Source: Clostridia bacterium (GTDB lineage: Bacteria; Bacillota; Clostridia; Christensenellales; Aristaeellaceae). From it: a stretch of DNA of 58,030 nt. Location: assembly GCA_017526525.1 (NCBI GenBank), contig JAFXRG010000030.1:1-58030 (forward strand), written 5' to 3'. Below are positions 9,084 through 18,672 of the stretch, piece after piece. How positions within the stretch are numbered: the first letter of the stretch is position 1; every line of letters starts with the position of its first letter. The translations under genes were made by a program, and so were the position numbers. The notes beneath the pieces are model-generated. The model made no database searches, was not told the origin of the DNA, and saw only the letters and a list, made by a program, of their open reading frames with translations.

Positions 9084-9116
9084 TTTTCCGGCGGCCTTCC
9101 CCCGGGAAGGCGGAAA
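9084..9116 (+). terminator. Weak terminator-like hairpin after ade
   Basis: GCCTTCC and GGAAGGC enclose a CCCG loop, and an outer TTTTCC/GGAAAA pair extends the stem across a small bulge. No uninterrupted T-run follows directly (a TTTTT occurs 8 nt later), so termination may be partial. Confidence 0.35.
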
Positions 9117-9121
9117 ACAAA

Positions 9122-9150
9122 TTGCTTTTTCCAGGGAATCATGCGATAAT
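9122..9150 (+). promoter_or_regulatory. Putative promoter of the purine-degradation operon
   Basis: TTGCTT, a 17-nt spacer and GATAAT. It precedes guaD by 70 nt, and the next terminator I recognise on this strand is at 28274, so this may drive the whole 19-kb cluster. Confidence 0.5.
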
Positions 9151-9172
9151 CACGGCAGCAAAAAAAACAAAA

Positions 9173-9184
9173 TTCCTGCAGGAA
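9173..9184. promoter_or_regulatory. Perfect 12-bp palindrome, candidate operator
   Basis: TTCCTGCAGGAA is a perfect palindrome located about 15-25 nt downstream of the predicted transcription start of the guaD operon, a position suited to repression. The cognate regulator is unknown. Confidence 0.35.
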
Positions 9185-9220
9185 ACTGCACTCTGAATCA
9201 GACGAGGGATAGCTTCCACG

Positions 9221-10498
9221 ATGAGTAATTATGTTCTGAAAGGCCATATTTGCCATACGCCTGACCTGAACGGCCCGGAAATCCGGGAAAATGCCTATGT
9301 TGTATGCGAAAACGGGATCTGCAGGGGAGTTTTTGACGAGATTCCGGAACGCTTCCGGGGAATTGAAGTGACGGATTGCACGAACCAGCTTATTATTCCG
9401 GGAATGATGGACCTGCATACGCATGCTTCCCAGTTTGCCTTTCGGGGAACCGGAATGGACTGCGAACTGCTGGACTGGCTGAACCGATACGCTTTTCCGG
9501 AAGAAAGCCGGTTTTCGGATCCTGCATACGCGGAAAAAGCCTACGGCCTTTTTGCCCAAACCATGCGGCAGGGAGCGACAACCCGGGTGGTCCTTTTCGG
9601 GACCGTTCATACCGACGCCAGCCTCCTTCTGATGGACTGCATGGAAAAAAGCGGACTGGTCAGTTATGTGGGCAAGGTCAACATGGACCGGAACGCACCG
9701 CCGGAACTGCAGGAGGAAAGCGCATTCCGCTCCGCGGAAGAAACCAGGCGGTTTATCCGGGAGAGCGCTGCGCGGGGATACCGGAAAACAAAACCTATTA
9801 TTACGCCGCGGTTTGTGATCAGCTGCACGGATGAGCTCCTGAAAGAGCTTGGAAAAATCCGGAAGGAACACGGATTGCCGGTACAATCCCATCTGTCCGA
9901 GAATCAGGAGGAAATCAAAACGACCGCAGCGCTGACGCCGGAAGCGGATTTTTACGGGGACGCCTACGACCGGGCGGGGCTTTTCGGACGGGACGGAAAG
10001 ACGGTGATGGCGCATTGCGTTTATTCCGGCGCAGAGGAAACGGAACGGATTCGTGAAAACGGTGTGTGGATTGCCCATTGCCCGGCTTCCAACATGAATA
10101 TCGCTTCCGGAATTGCGCCGATCCGACGGTACCTGGAACAGGGGCTGCGCGTGGGCCTGGGGACGGACATGGCCGGAGGAAATTCGGAGTCCATGTTCCA
10201 GGCCGTGGTGGATGCCATACAGGTGTCCAAGATGTACTGGCGGTACATTGACCGGGACGCGGCGCCCCTGAAGTTCCATGAAGCCTTTTACATGGCAACA
10301 AAAGGCGGAGGCGCGTTCTTCGGGAAGACGGGCAGTTTTGAGGAAGGATATGCTTTTGACGCGCTGGTGCTGGACGATACCTGCCTCCCGTGCGCACGGG
10401 AGATGCCGGTAGCAGAACGGCTGGAAAAAGCATTTTATACACGGATGGACCAGCAGGGAATCCGGATGAAATTTGTCGACGGCGAACGGATTCTGTAA
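9221..10498 (+). CDS. guaD: Guanine deaminase / COG0402 amidohydrolase
   Basis: A 425-residue amidohydrolase expected to deaminate guanine to xanthine. Metal motif PGMMDLHTHASQ is at about residues 58-69, followed by the QSHLSEN motif, MAHCVYS and GLGTDMAGGNSESMF (about 310-325), which is the characteristic guanine-deaminase block. First gene of the long operon; the next start is 20 nt after its stop. The close COG0402 relatives also include other aminohydrolases, but the GGNSxSM block and the purine setting favour guanine. Confidence 0.88.
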   Translation: MSNYVLKGHICHTPDLNGPEIRENAYVVCENGICRGVFDEIPERFRGIEVTDCTNQLIIPGMMDLHTHASQFAFRGTGMDCELLDWLNRYAFPEESRFSDPAYAEKAYGLFAQTMRQGATTRVVLFGTVHTDASLLLMDCMEKSGLVSYVGKVNMDRNAPPELQEESAFRSAEETRRFIRESAARGYRKTKPIITPRFVISCTDELLKELGKIRKEHGLPVQSHLSENQEEIKTTAALTPEADFYGDAYDRAGLFGRDGKTVMAHCVYSGAEETERIRENGVWIAHCPASNMNIASGIAPIRRYLEQGLRVGLGTDMAGGNSESMFQAVVDAIQVSKMYWRYIDRDAAPLKFHEAFYMATKGGGAFFGKTGSFEEGYAFDALVLDDTCLPCAREMPVAERLEKAFYTRMDQQGIRMKFVDGERIL

Positions 10499-10517
10499 TC
10501 AGAGAGGGGGAAAACCG

Positions 10518-12815
10518 GTGTACGCAGGAAAAAGCGTAAAAAGAGTGGATGCCCTGGACAAAGTGACAGGGAGAACCCGATATACAGACGACCTTTGTGA
10601 CCGGAGTGCATATATCGCCAGGATTCTGCACTCGACCATCGCCAACGGACGTGTGGTTTCCATTGACACATCCGAGGCGGAGAAGGTTCCGGGGGTCGTA
10701 AAGATCCTGACCTGCTTTGATCTGAAGGAGAAGCACTATTTTCCGACGGCGGGGCATCCGTGGTCAACGGATCCGGCGCACCAGGACGTGGCGGACCGCC
10801 TGGTCCTGACAGAACGCGTCCGGTTTTACGGGGATGACATCGCAGCGGTCGTTGCGGAGGACGAGGTTGCCGCTGCCCAGGCTTTGCGGCTGATCCACGT
10901 GGAATATGAGGAATATCCGTTTGTGCTGGATGTACAGAAAGCCATGGAAGACGGAGCTCCGCTGCTGCACGAGGAGTACCCCAATAATATTCTCAAACAC
11001 ACCCAGATCCGGAACGGCGACTATGAGAAAGCCATTCAGGAACCCGGCCTGATCCGGGTGGAAGGCTGGTATGAAACGCCGGTGGTGCAGCACTGCCATA
11101 TTGAAAACTTTATCTGCTACGCGGAGATGGAGGGAGACCGGATTCACGTGGTCAGTTCCACCCAGATTCCCCATATTGTCCGGCGGATCGTCGGGCAGGC
11201 GCTGGGAATTGAATGGGGCAGGGTCCGGGTGGTGAAACCCTACATCGGCGGCGGATTCGGAAACAAGCAGGATATCCTGTATGAACCCCTGTGCGCCTGG
11301 CTTTGCATGCAGATCGGGGGTCATCTTGTGAAACTGGATGTACCCCGGGAGGAAACCTTCGTCTGCAACCGGACCCGCCATTCGATCCGGAACCATATTA
11401 TTTCATGGGTCCGGCCGGACGGAACCTACGCGGCCAGGAAACTGGAGTCTTTTTCGGACCAGGGCGCTTATGCTTCCCATGGGCACAGCATCTGCGCCAA
11501 GGGCGCCGGTGCGTTTCCGCAGCTGTATCCCTGCGACAATGTGGAAGTGGACGCCTACACCGTTTTTACCAACAAACCGGTTGCGGGCGCCATGCGGGGA
11601 TACGGAATTCCGCAGGCCATGTGGGCGGTGGAATCCCATACGGAAGACGTGGCGGCAGCTATCGGGGCGGATCCGCTGGAATTTCGCCGGCGCAACCTGA
11701 TGCCGGTGGGGTATAAAGACGACTTCTCCAAAAACGAGAACTATTCGGATTCCTTCAATCAATGCCTGGACAAGGCGATGAAAGCGATTGACTATGAACG
11801 GAAGGTAAAGGAATACGAACATCAGACCGGGGACGTGCGCCGGGGAATCGGCATGGCCGTGTTCTGGTACAACACGGCAGTGTGGCCGATTTCGCTGGAA
11901 TCTTCATCCTGCCGGATGGTGCTGAACCAGGACGGATCCTTCCAGCTGCAGATCGGCGAAACAGAGATCGGCCAGGGCGCCGATACGGCGTTTGCCCAGA
12001 TGGCAGCGGACGTGGTGGGCGTTCCGATGGAAAAAGTACACGTGGTTTCCTGCCAGGATACGGACGTGACCCCCTTCGGAACCAGCGCCTATGCTTCCCG
12101 GCAGACTTACGTGGCCGGCTTCTCCATCCGGCAGACCGGCCTGCTGCTGAAAGAAAGAATCCTGGATTACGCCCACCTGCTGACCCGGATGCCGGTATTC
12201 AACCTGGACATTGAGGATGGAAACATTGTGCGTACCACCGACGGCCGCAAGCTGATGACGCTGGCAGAGCTGGCAACGGAAGCCCTTTACAGCCTGACGG
12301 ACAGCCGCCATATTACGGCGGAAAGCACCTATCAGATCAAATCCAACGCGTATTCTTTCGGCTGTACGATTGCTGAGGTTGAAGTGGATATTCCCATGTG
12401 CAAAGCCCGGCTGCTGAATGTGGTGAACTGCCACGACGCGGGAAAGCTGATCAATCCCGCACTGGCGGAGGCCCAGGTACACGGCGGCATGAGCATGGGA
12501 ATCGGATTCGGGCTTACCGAAAAACTGATTTTTGATGAAAAGACCGGACGCCCCCTGAACAACAACCTGCTGGACTATAAACTGTCCACCTTCCTGGACC
12601 ATCCCAGGCTGATGGCTGAATTTGTTGAGAATCCGGAACCCACCAGCGCCTTCGGAACCAAGAGCCTGGGAGAACCGCCGGCCTGTTCGGTGGCCCCGGC
12701 GATCCGGAACGCGATTTTCCATGCCACCGGCGTGGCAGTGAACAATGCACCGGCGGATGCCCACAATCTGTTCCGGGCATTTACGGAAGCGGGACTTATT
12801 CACGATGAAAGATAA
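10518..12815 (+). CDS. xdhA: Xanthine dehydrogenase, molybdenum subunit XdhA
   Basis: A 765-residue large subunit of a three-component molybdenum hydroxylase, close in length to E. coli XdhA. Aldehyde-oxidase a/b-hammerhead domain at about residues 10-120, then the Mo-binding domain with GGGFGNKQD (about 240), AMRGYGIPQ (about 355) and the C-terminal GTKSLGEPP (about 712) containing the catalytic glutamate. The start is GTG 10518, preceded by AGAGAGGGGG; a longer in-frame ATG at 10473 lies inside guaD. xdhB follows after 14 nt. The likely substrate is hypoxanthine/xanthine, inferred from the family and neighbours. Confidence 0.93.
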   Translation: MYAGKSVKRVDALDKVTGRTRYTDDLCDRSAYIARILHSTIANGRVVSIDTSEAEKVPGVVKILTCFDLKEKHYFPTAGHPWSTDPAHQDVADRLVLTERVRFYGDDIAAVVAEDEVAAAQALRLIHVEYEEYPFVLDVQKAMEDGAPLLHEEYPNNILKHTQIRNGDYEKAIQEPGLIRVEGWYETPVVQHCHIENFICYAEMEGDRIHVVSSTQIPHIVRRIVGQALGIEWGRVRVVKPYIGGGFGNKQDILYEPLCAWLCMQIGGHLVKLDVPREETFVCNRTRHSIRNHIISWVRPDGTYAARKLESFSDQGAYASHGHSICAKGAGAFPQLYPCDNVEVDAYTVFTNKPVAGAMRGYGIPQAMWAVESHTEDVAAAIGADPLEFRRRNLMPVGYKDDFSKNENYSDSFNQCLDKAMKAIDYERKVKEYEHQTGDVRRGIGMAVFWYNTAVWPISLESSSCRMVLNQDGSFQLQIGETEIGQGADTAFAQMAADVVGVPMEKVHVVSCQDTDVTPFGTSAYASRQTYVAGFSIRQTGLLLKERILDYAHLLTRMPVFNLDIEDGNIVRTTDGRKLMTLAELATEALYSLTDSRHITAESTYQIKSNAYSFGCTIAEVEVDIPMCKARLLNVVNCHDAGKLINPALAEAQVHGGMSMGIGFGLTEKLIFDEKTGRPLNNNLLDYKLSTFLDHPRLMAEFVENPEPTSAFGTKSLGEPPACSVAPAIRNAIFHATGVAVNNAPADAHNLFRAFTEAGLIHDER

Positions 12816-12829
12816 GGAGACGGGCCGCC

Positions 12830-13717
12830 ATGTATGATATTAAAGCATTGTATGAAGCTGAAAGCATACCGGATGCCGTGCGGCTGCTGCAGGAACATCC
12901 GGAAGCACAGATTATTGCCGGGGGAAGCGATGTCCTGGTTCAGATTCGCGAAGGAAAACGGGCCGGGGCGGAACTGGTGAGTATCTACGGAATTGACGAG
13001 ATGCGCGGCGTATGCCTGGACGGGGAAGGCGCCATCCGGATCGGATCACTGACAAGCTTTTCGCACATTGCCGCTTCCCCTGTGATCCGGGAGCACATTC
13101 CGGTGCTGGGTGAGGCGGTCAGCCTGGTGGGCGGACCGCAGATCCGGAACATCGGAACGATCGGCGGGAATACCTGCAACGGCGTAACAAGCGCAGATTC
13201 CGCCTCCACGCTGTTTGCCTGGGACGCTGAGGTGGAGCTGACGGGTCCGGAAGGAATCCGCCGGATTCCGATCCGGGAATTCTATATCCGGGCGGGAAAG
13301 GTGGACCTGAAGCCGGCAGAGCTGCAGACAGCGATTCTCATTCCGAAAAAAGCCTACGAGGGCTATCACGGCAACTATATCAAGTATGCCATGCGGGAAG
13401 CCATGGATATTGCCAACCTGGGCTGCTCGGTGAACGTTTCCCTGACCGGTGACAAAAAAACGATCCGGGACGTCCGGATTGCTTACGGCGTGGCGGGACC
13501 GATTCCGATGCGGGCAGAGACGGCGGAAAAAACGGCCAGGGGGCGCGAAGTGAATCCGGAAACCGTGAAAGCGTTTGCCCGGGCCGTTCTTGAGGATATT
13601 CATCCCCGGGACAGCTGGCGGGCGGCAAAGGCTTTCCGGGAGCATATTGCGGTGGAAATGGCAAAACGCGCCCTGACGACATCCATTACCCTGGCTGGAG
13701 GTGAAATCCGTGAATAA
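12830..13717 (+). CDS. xdhB: Xanthine dehydrogenase, FAD subunit XdhB
   Basis: A 295-residue FAD-binding subunit of the CO-dehydrogenase flavoprotein family. Typical FAD motifs are AGGSDVLVQIREGK (about residues 31-44) and IRNIGTIGGNTCNG (about 105-118), followed by the C-terminal CODH FAD domain. It takes electrons from the XdhC iron-sulfur centres, normally to NAD+. No CxxC [4Fe-4S] insertion of the HcrB type is present. It overlaps the next gene by 8 nt. Confidence 0.94.
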   Translation: MYDIKALYEAESIPDAVRLLQEHPEAQIIAGGSDVLVQIREGKRAGAELVSIYGIDEMRGVCLDGEGAIRIGSLTSFSHIAASPVIREHIPVLGEAVSLVGGPQIRNIGTIGGNTCNGVTSADSASTLFAWDAEVELTGPEGIRRIPIREFYIRAGKVDLKPAELQTAILIPKKAYEGYHGNYIKYAMREAMDIANLGCSVNVSLTGDKKTIRDVRIAYGVAGPIPMRAETAEKTARGREVNPETVKAFARAVLEDIHPRDSWRAAKAFREHIAVEMAKRALTTSITLAGGEIRE

Positions 13718-14219
13718 GCAGTACAAACTGGTGCGCTGTACCATCAACGGGAAAGAACGGGAGACCATGGTGGATGTTCGCGCTTCCCTGACGGATATGC
13801 TGCGGAACGATTTCCGGCTGACCAGCGTGAAAAAAGGCTGCGAGGTGGGAGAATGCGGCGCATGCAACGTGCTGATCAACGGGGAGTGCTTCAACTCCTG
13901 TATTTACCTGGCAGCGTGGGCGGACGGAAAAGAGATCCTGACCCTGGAGGGACTGGAAGGTCCGAACGGGGAAATATCCGACATCCAGCAGGCGTTCATT
14001 GACGAGGCGGCGGTTCAGTGCGGCTTCTGTACGCCGGGAGCGATCATGAGCGCGGTGGAAATCCTGAACGAGGGGCGGGAACTTTCGGACGAGGAAATCC
14101 GGATCCGGATGTCCGGGCACCTCTGCCGCTGCACCGGGTATGAAAACATTTTCCGCGCTGTAAAGAAAACGATGCTGAAACGGCTGGCAGCCGCATCCGG
14201 AAACCGGCAGGGTGAATAA
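13710..14219 (+). CDS. xdhC: Xanthine dehydrogenase, 2x[2Fe-2S] subunit XdhC
   Basis: A 169-residue iron-sulfur subunit. The plant-type ferredoxin motif is GCEVGECGACNVLINGEC, and the second cluster motif is QCGFCTPG followed by CRCTGY. I chose GTG 13710 since GGAGG lies 8 nt upstream; another GTG at 13701 overlaps that ribosome site. It overlaps xdhB, so the three subunits are translationally coupled in A-B-C order, as in E. coli. This is the small structural subunit, not the XdhC maturation factor encoded at 31430. Confidence 0.94.
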   Translation: MNKQYKLVRCTINGKERETMVDVRASLTDMLRNDFRLTSVKKGCEVGECGACNVLINGECFNSCIYLAAWADGKEILTLEGLEGPNGEISDIQQAFIDEAAVQCGFCTPGAIMSAVEILNEGRELSDEEIRIRMSGHLCRCTGYENIFRAVKKTMLKRLAAASGNRQGE

Positions 14220-14258
14220 GCCGGGCCGGGCAGACACAGACAAGGGGAGAAATCAGAT

Positions 14259-15584
14259 ATGCTGCTGATCGGAAACGGACGGGTGATTACCCGGGACCCG
14301 GAGAAACCCTACCTGGAAAAAGGCGCGGTGGTTACGGACGATGCGAAGATTGCCGCGGTGGGGGAAGAGGAGGAACTGAAGAAAAAGTATCCAGAGGCGC
14401 AATATGTGGACGCGGACGGCGGGGTGATTATGCCCGGGCTGATCAACGCCCACACGCATATTTATTCCGGACTGGCCCGGGGACTCTCCATACCGGGCTA
14501 CAACCCGACAAACTTTTTTGAAATCCTCGACGGCATGTGGTGGCATATTGACCGGCACCTGACGCTGGACGGAACACGGGCTTCCGCCTATGCGACGATC
14601 CTGGACTGTATCCGAAACGGCGTAACGGCCATTTTTGACCACCATGCCAGCTTCGGGGAAATTCCGGGATCCCTGTTTGCCATCCGGGATGTGGCGAAAG
14701 AGACCGGGATGCGCGCCTGCCTTTGCTATGAAGTATCCGAACGGGACGGGGAGGAAAAGACCCGGCAGGGCATCCGGGAAAACGCGGATTTTGCGAAATG
14801 GGCAAAGGAAGCGGATGACCCGATGATCAAAGCCATGTTCGGCGGGCACGCACTTTTTACGATTTCGGACAGAACTTTTGAGGAAATGGTCAAAGCCAAC
14901 GACGGCATGACCGGCTTCCACATCCATGTGGCGGAGGGCATGAACGACGTGTACGACAGCCTGCGGAATTACGGCTGCCGCCCGGTGAACCGGCTGCTGT
15001 ACAACGGAATCCTGGGGGACAGGACGCTGCTGGGACATTGCATTCATGTGAGTCCGGCCGAAATGGATATCATCCGGGAAACCGGGACCATGGCGGTGAA
15101 CAATCCCGAATCCAACATGGGCAACGCGGTGGGATGCGCCCCGGTGCTGCAGATGATGAAAAAGGGAATCACTGTGGGCATGGGCACGGATGCCTACACC
15201 CACGATATGCTGGAAAGCATGAAAGTATTCCTGATTATCCAGCGGCACAACGCCGCCATGCCGAACGTGGCCTGGGGCGAGGACGTGGCCATGCAGTTTA
15301 CAAACAACCGGATCATTGCGGAGAAGTATTTCGGGGTTCCCCTGGGAATCCTGAAGGAAGGCGCGGCGGCGGACGTGATCGTGATGGATTACAAACCCTT
15401 TACTCCTTTCAGCGACGCCAACATCGACGGGCATATGCTGTTCGGCATGAACGGACGGAACTGCCGCACGACGATCATCAACGGACGGCTTCTTTATCAC
15501 AACCGCCGGTTTACCGCGCTGGATGAAGACCGCATCAACGCCTGGACGATGGAACAGAGCAAAAAACTGTGGGCGGAACTCTGA
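14259..15584 (+). CDS. ssnA: Putative aminohydrolase SsnA
   Basis: A 441-residue COG0402 amidohydrolase matching the SsnA family, linked with selenium-dependent molybdenum hydroxylases. Motifs: PGLINAHTHIYSGLARG (about 58-74), FHIHVAEG, LLGHCIHVS, and GMGTDAYTHDM (about 307-317). It belongs to the anaerobic urate-degradation gene set; its exact step is not settled by the sequence. The next gene, ygfK, starts 27 nt downstream, as in E. coli where ygfK and ssnA are also adjacent. Confidence 0.92.
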   Translation: MLLIGNGRVITRDPEKPYLEKGAVVTDDAKIAAVGEEEELKKKYPEAQYVDADGGVIMPGLINAHTHIYSGLARGLSIPGYNPTNFFEILDGMWWHIDRHLTLDGTRASAYATILDCIRNGVTAIFDHHASFGEIPGSLFAIRDVAKETGMRACLCYEVSERDGEEKTRQGIRENADFAKWAKEADDPMIKAMFGGHALFTISDRTFEEMVKANDGMTGFHIHVAEGMNDVYDSLRNYGCRPVNRLLYNGILGDRTLLGHCIHVSPAEMDIIRETGTMAVNNPESNMGNAVGCAPVLQMMKKGITVGMGTDAYTHDMLESMKVFLIIQRHNAAMPNVAWGEDVAMQFTNNRIIAEKYFGVPLGILKEGAAADVIVMDYKPFTPFSDANIDGHMLFGMNGRNCRTTIINGRLLYHNRRFTALDEDRINAWTMEQSKKLWAEL

Positions 15585-15610
15585 CTGCCGGAACGTTAAG
15601 GAGAATGACG

Positions 15611-18601
15611 ATGAGCGATATTATGCGCCCCATATCCTTCGGACAACTGATGAACCGGGCTCTGGACGAGTACCGGAAAAATGGCACGGTTTTCGGTGTG
15701 GCAGACCCTGTGAAGCATCGGAACGGGCAGGCACTGCCGATTTTTGAGGAAAAGATAGAAGCGCCTTTCGGACCGGCTGCCGGGCCTCATACACAGCTGG
15801 CCCAGAACATTATTGCGGCTTATGCGGCCGGGGCACGGTTCTTTGAACTGAAGACCGTGCAGCAGATGGACGGACCGGAACTGGCTGCCTGCATCAGCAA
15901 GCCCTGCATTACTGCCGGAGACGAGTGCTACAACTGCGAATGGTCCACGGAGCTTTATGTGGAGCAGGCCTTCGCGGAATATGTAAAGGCCTGGGTGGCG
16001 TGCAAGCTGCTGGCCCGGGAGCTGGAGCTGGGAGATCCGGATGCTTTTGTTTTCAACATGTCGGTGGGCTATGACCTGAAAGGAATCCGGACCGAAAAAA
16101 TTAACCGCTTTATTGACGGCATGACCGAGGCAAAGGATACGGATGCATTCAGGGAATGCATCGGATGGGCCCTGGAAAACCTTCACCGGTTCCGGAACGT
16201 GGACGAGGCATACGTACGGAGTATTCCTTCCCGGATTTCACGTTCCATCACGGAGTCCACCCTGCACGGCTGCCCGCCGGAGGAAATTGAGCGGATTGCA
16301 GGGTACCTGATTTCCGAAAAGCACCTGAATACATACATCAAACTCAATCCGACGCTGCTGGGTTATGAATTTGCCCGGAAAAGACTGGATGAACTGGGCT
16401 TTGACTATGTGAGCTTTGACGACAGGCATTTCCGGGAGGACCTGCAGTGGGAGGACGCCGTTCCGATGCTGGAAAGGCTGACAGAACTGGCCCGGAAGAA
16501 CGGAACGGAATTCGGGGTTAAGCTGACCAACACGTTCCCGGTGGACGTGAAGCAGGGAGAACTGCCCAGCGAGGAAATGTATATGGCCGGGCGCGCCCTT
16601 TTCCCGCTGACCGTCCATCTCGCGGCAAGGATCAGCGAGACCTTTGACGGAAAAATGCGCATTTCCTATTCAGGCGGAGCGGAAAACCGCAATATCGAAG
16701 CGCTTTTCAGGGCTGGGATCTGGCCGATTACCATGGCCACCACCCTGCTGAAGCCGGGCGGATACCAGCGCCTGAGCCAGATTGCGGAGAAGCTGGCGGA
16801 CTGCGGCAGCGAACGCTTCCGGGAAGTGGATGTCCGGGCGGTGAAGGCACTGGATGAGGGTGTGTATACTGCCGGACTGTACCGGAAAGAGGAAAAACCG
16901 CAGCCGGAACGGAAAAACGGACGGAAGCTGCCGCTGTTTGACTGCTTTACGGCGCCGTGCAGGGAAGGCTGCCCGATTCACCAGGATATTCCGGCCTACC
17001 TGCAGGCGATGCTGGAAAATGACCCGGAGAAAGCGCTGCGGATTATCCTGGAGCGGAACCCCCTGCCCTTTATTACGGGAACGATCTGCCCCCATCACTG
17101 TGGGGACCGGTGCATGCGCGCCTATTACGAAGAGAGCCTGCATATCCGGCAGACCAAGCTGGAGGCGGCTGCGCGCGCCTTTGACCGGGTGCTGCCGGAA
17201 CTGCGGCCGGGAGAAAAAAAGAGCGGGAAGAAAGCGGCGGTGGTCGGCGCCGGGCCTGCGGGACTGGCGGCAGCCATGTTCCTCAGCCGTGCCGGGATTC
17301 CGGTAACGGTGTTTGAACGCAGGCAAACGCCCGGTGGCGTGCCGGCCCATGTGATTCCGGACTTCCGCATCAGCGGGGAAGCGATTGCAAAGGATCTTGC
17401 CATCTGCAAGGCCTTCGGGGCGGAGATCGTCTGCGGAAGGGAGATTCATTCCGTGGATGAACTGAAGGCGGAAGGCTACACGGATGTGATTATCGCGGTG
17501 GGAGCCTGGAAACACGGGCGGAACCCGCTGGAAAGCGGCGAATGCCTGGATGCGCTGGCGTTCCTGGAACAGATGAAGGCGGACCCGGAATCCCTGGACC
17601 TCGGAAAGAACATTGTTGTGCTGGGCGGCGGCAATACGGCCATGGATACGGCCCGGGCCGCCCGGAAGCTTCCGGGCAGCCCTCATGTACGGCTGGTTTA
17701 CCGCCGGACGCGGCGTTACATGCCGGCAGACGAGGAAGAACTGGACCTGGCGCTGGAGGACGGCGTGGAGTTTATGGAACTGCTGGCTCCGGTGAAACTG
17801 GAGCAGGGACAGTTGGTGTGCCATGTGATGGAACTGGGCGCACCGGACGCCAAAGGCCGGCGCTTACCGGTGGATACGGGCGAGGTACGGCGGATTCCGG
17901 CAAATACGGTGATTGCCGCCGTGGGCGAACGGGTGGATACAACGCTGTTTGAGGCCGCCGGATGCCGGATGACCGAAAAGGGACTGCCGGAGACCGACGC
18001 CGGAATGAAGACCAGCGCGGCGGGGGTTTACGCCATCGGCGACGCGCGGCGGGGCCCGGCCACGGTGGTGGAAGGCATTGCCGACGCCCAGGCAGCGGCG
18101 GTTGAAATCGCCGGGATGCGTTTTGACAGCCGGGAGAAGGACAACATCGGCAAGGCCGAGCAGTATCTGTACCGGAAAGGCGTGGTGGCGGAAAACACCG
18201 GGGAAATGCCCGACTGGCGGTGCCTGGGCTGTCCGACCCTCTGCGGAGCCTGTGCAGACGTTTGCCCCAACCGGGCCAACGCAGTGATTCATGTGCCCGG
18301 AAAATGCCAGGCGCAGATTCTCCATGTGGACGGGATGTGCAACGAATGCGGCAACTGCGCCGTGTTCTGCCCCTACGACGGCAAGCCGTACAGGGATAAA
18401 TTCACGCTTTTCTGGAATGAAGAGGATTTTGTCCGCAGCGAAAACGAAGGTTTCCTGCTGATGGGGGAAGACCGGGTAATGCTGCGGCTGGACGGCACGG
18501 TGCGGACGGTCAGGACGGAAGAAATTGACGGTATATCAAAAGACGCGGCGGATCTGATCCGGACCGTAATCGGGGAATACAGCTGCCTGATTCGTCCCTG
18601 A
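15611..18601 (+). CDS. ygfK: YgfK-type flavin/iron-sulfur oxidoreductase (annotated as putative selenate reductase subunit)
   Basis: A 996-residue multidomain protein. The first about 430 residues form a dihydroorotate-dehydrogenase-like barrel. A GltD-type module begins with the cysteine motifs CREGCPIHQD and CPHHCGDRC, then FAD-binding VVGAGPAGLAAAMFLSRAG (about 540) and NADPH-binding VLGGGNTAMDTARAAR. The C-terminus holds ferredoxin-like cysteines CLGCPTLCGACADVCP and CNECGNCAVFCP (about 870-920). Start 15611 is chosen because AAGGAG lies 7 nt upstream. The name selenate reductase is historical; here the context is reductive purine catabolism, electron exchange with the XdhD hydroxylase being likely but inferred. 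Confidence 0.9.
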   Translation: MSDIMRPISFGQLMNRALDEYRKNGTVFGVADPVKHRNGQALPIFEEKIEAPFGPAAGPHTQLAQNIIAAYAAGARFFELKTVQQMDGPELAACISKPCITAGDECYNCEWSTELYVEQAFAEYVKAWVACKLLARELELGDPDAFVFNMSVGYDLKGIRTEKINRFIDGMTEAKDTDAFRECIGWALENLHRFRNVDEAYVRSIPSRISRSITESTLHGCPPEEIERIAGYLISEKHLNTYIKLNPTLLGYEFARKRLDELGFDYVSFDDRHFREDLQWEDAVPMLERLTELARKNGTEFGVKLTNTFPVDVKQGELPSEEMYMAGRALFPLTVHLAARISETFDGKMRISYSGGAENRNIEALFRAGIWPITMATTLLKPGGYQRLSQIAEKLADCGSERFREVDVRAVKALDEGVYTAGLYRKEEKPQPERKNGRKLPLFDCFTAPCREGCPIHQDIPAYLQAMLENDPEKALRIILERNPLPFITGTICPHHCGDRCMRAYYEESLHIRQTKLEAAARAFDRVLPELRPGEKKSGKKAAVVGAGPAGLAAAMFLSRAGIPVTVFERRQTPGGVPAHVIPDFRISGEAIAKDLAICKAFGAEIVCGREIHSVDELKAEGYTDVIIAVGAWKHGRNPLESGECLDALAFLEQMKADPESLDLGKNIVVLGGGNTAMDTARAARKLPGSPHVRLVYRRTRRYMPADEEELDLALEDGVEFMELLAPVKLEQGQLVCHVMELGAPDAKGRRLPVDTGEVRRIPANTVIAAVGERVDTTLFEAAGCRMTEKGLPETDAGMKTSAAGVYAIGDARRGPATVVEGIADAQAAAVEIAGMRFDSREKDNIGKAEQYLYRKGVVAENTGEMPDWRCLGCPTLCGACADVCPNRANAVIHVPGKCQAQILHVDGMCNECGNCAVFCPYDGKPYRDKFTLFWNEEDFVRSENEGFLLMGEDRVMLRLDGTVRTVRTEEIDGISKDAADLIRTVIGEYSCLIRP

Positions 18602-18672
18602 AACAGAAGGGCAGCGGAAAAACCGGGAGCAAAGGATCACACGGAACCGCGGAAGGAGGCCGGGAAAGAAAC

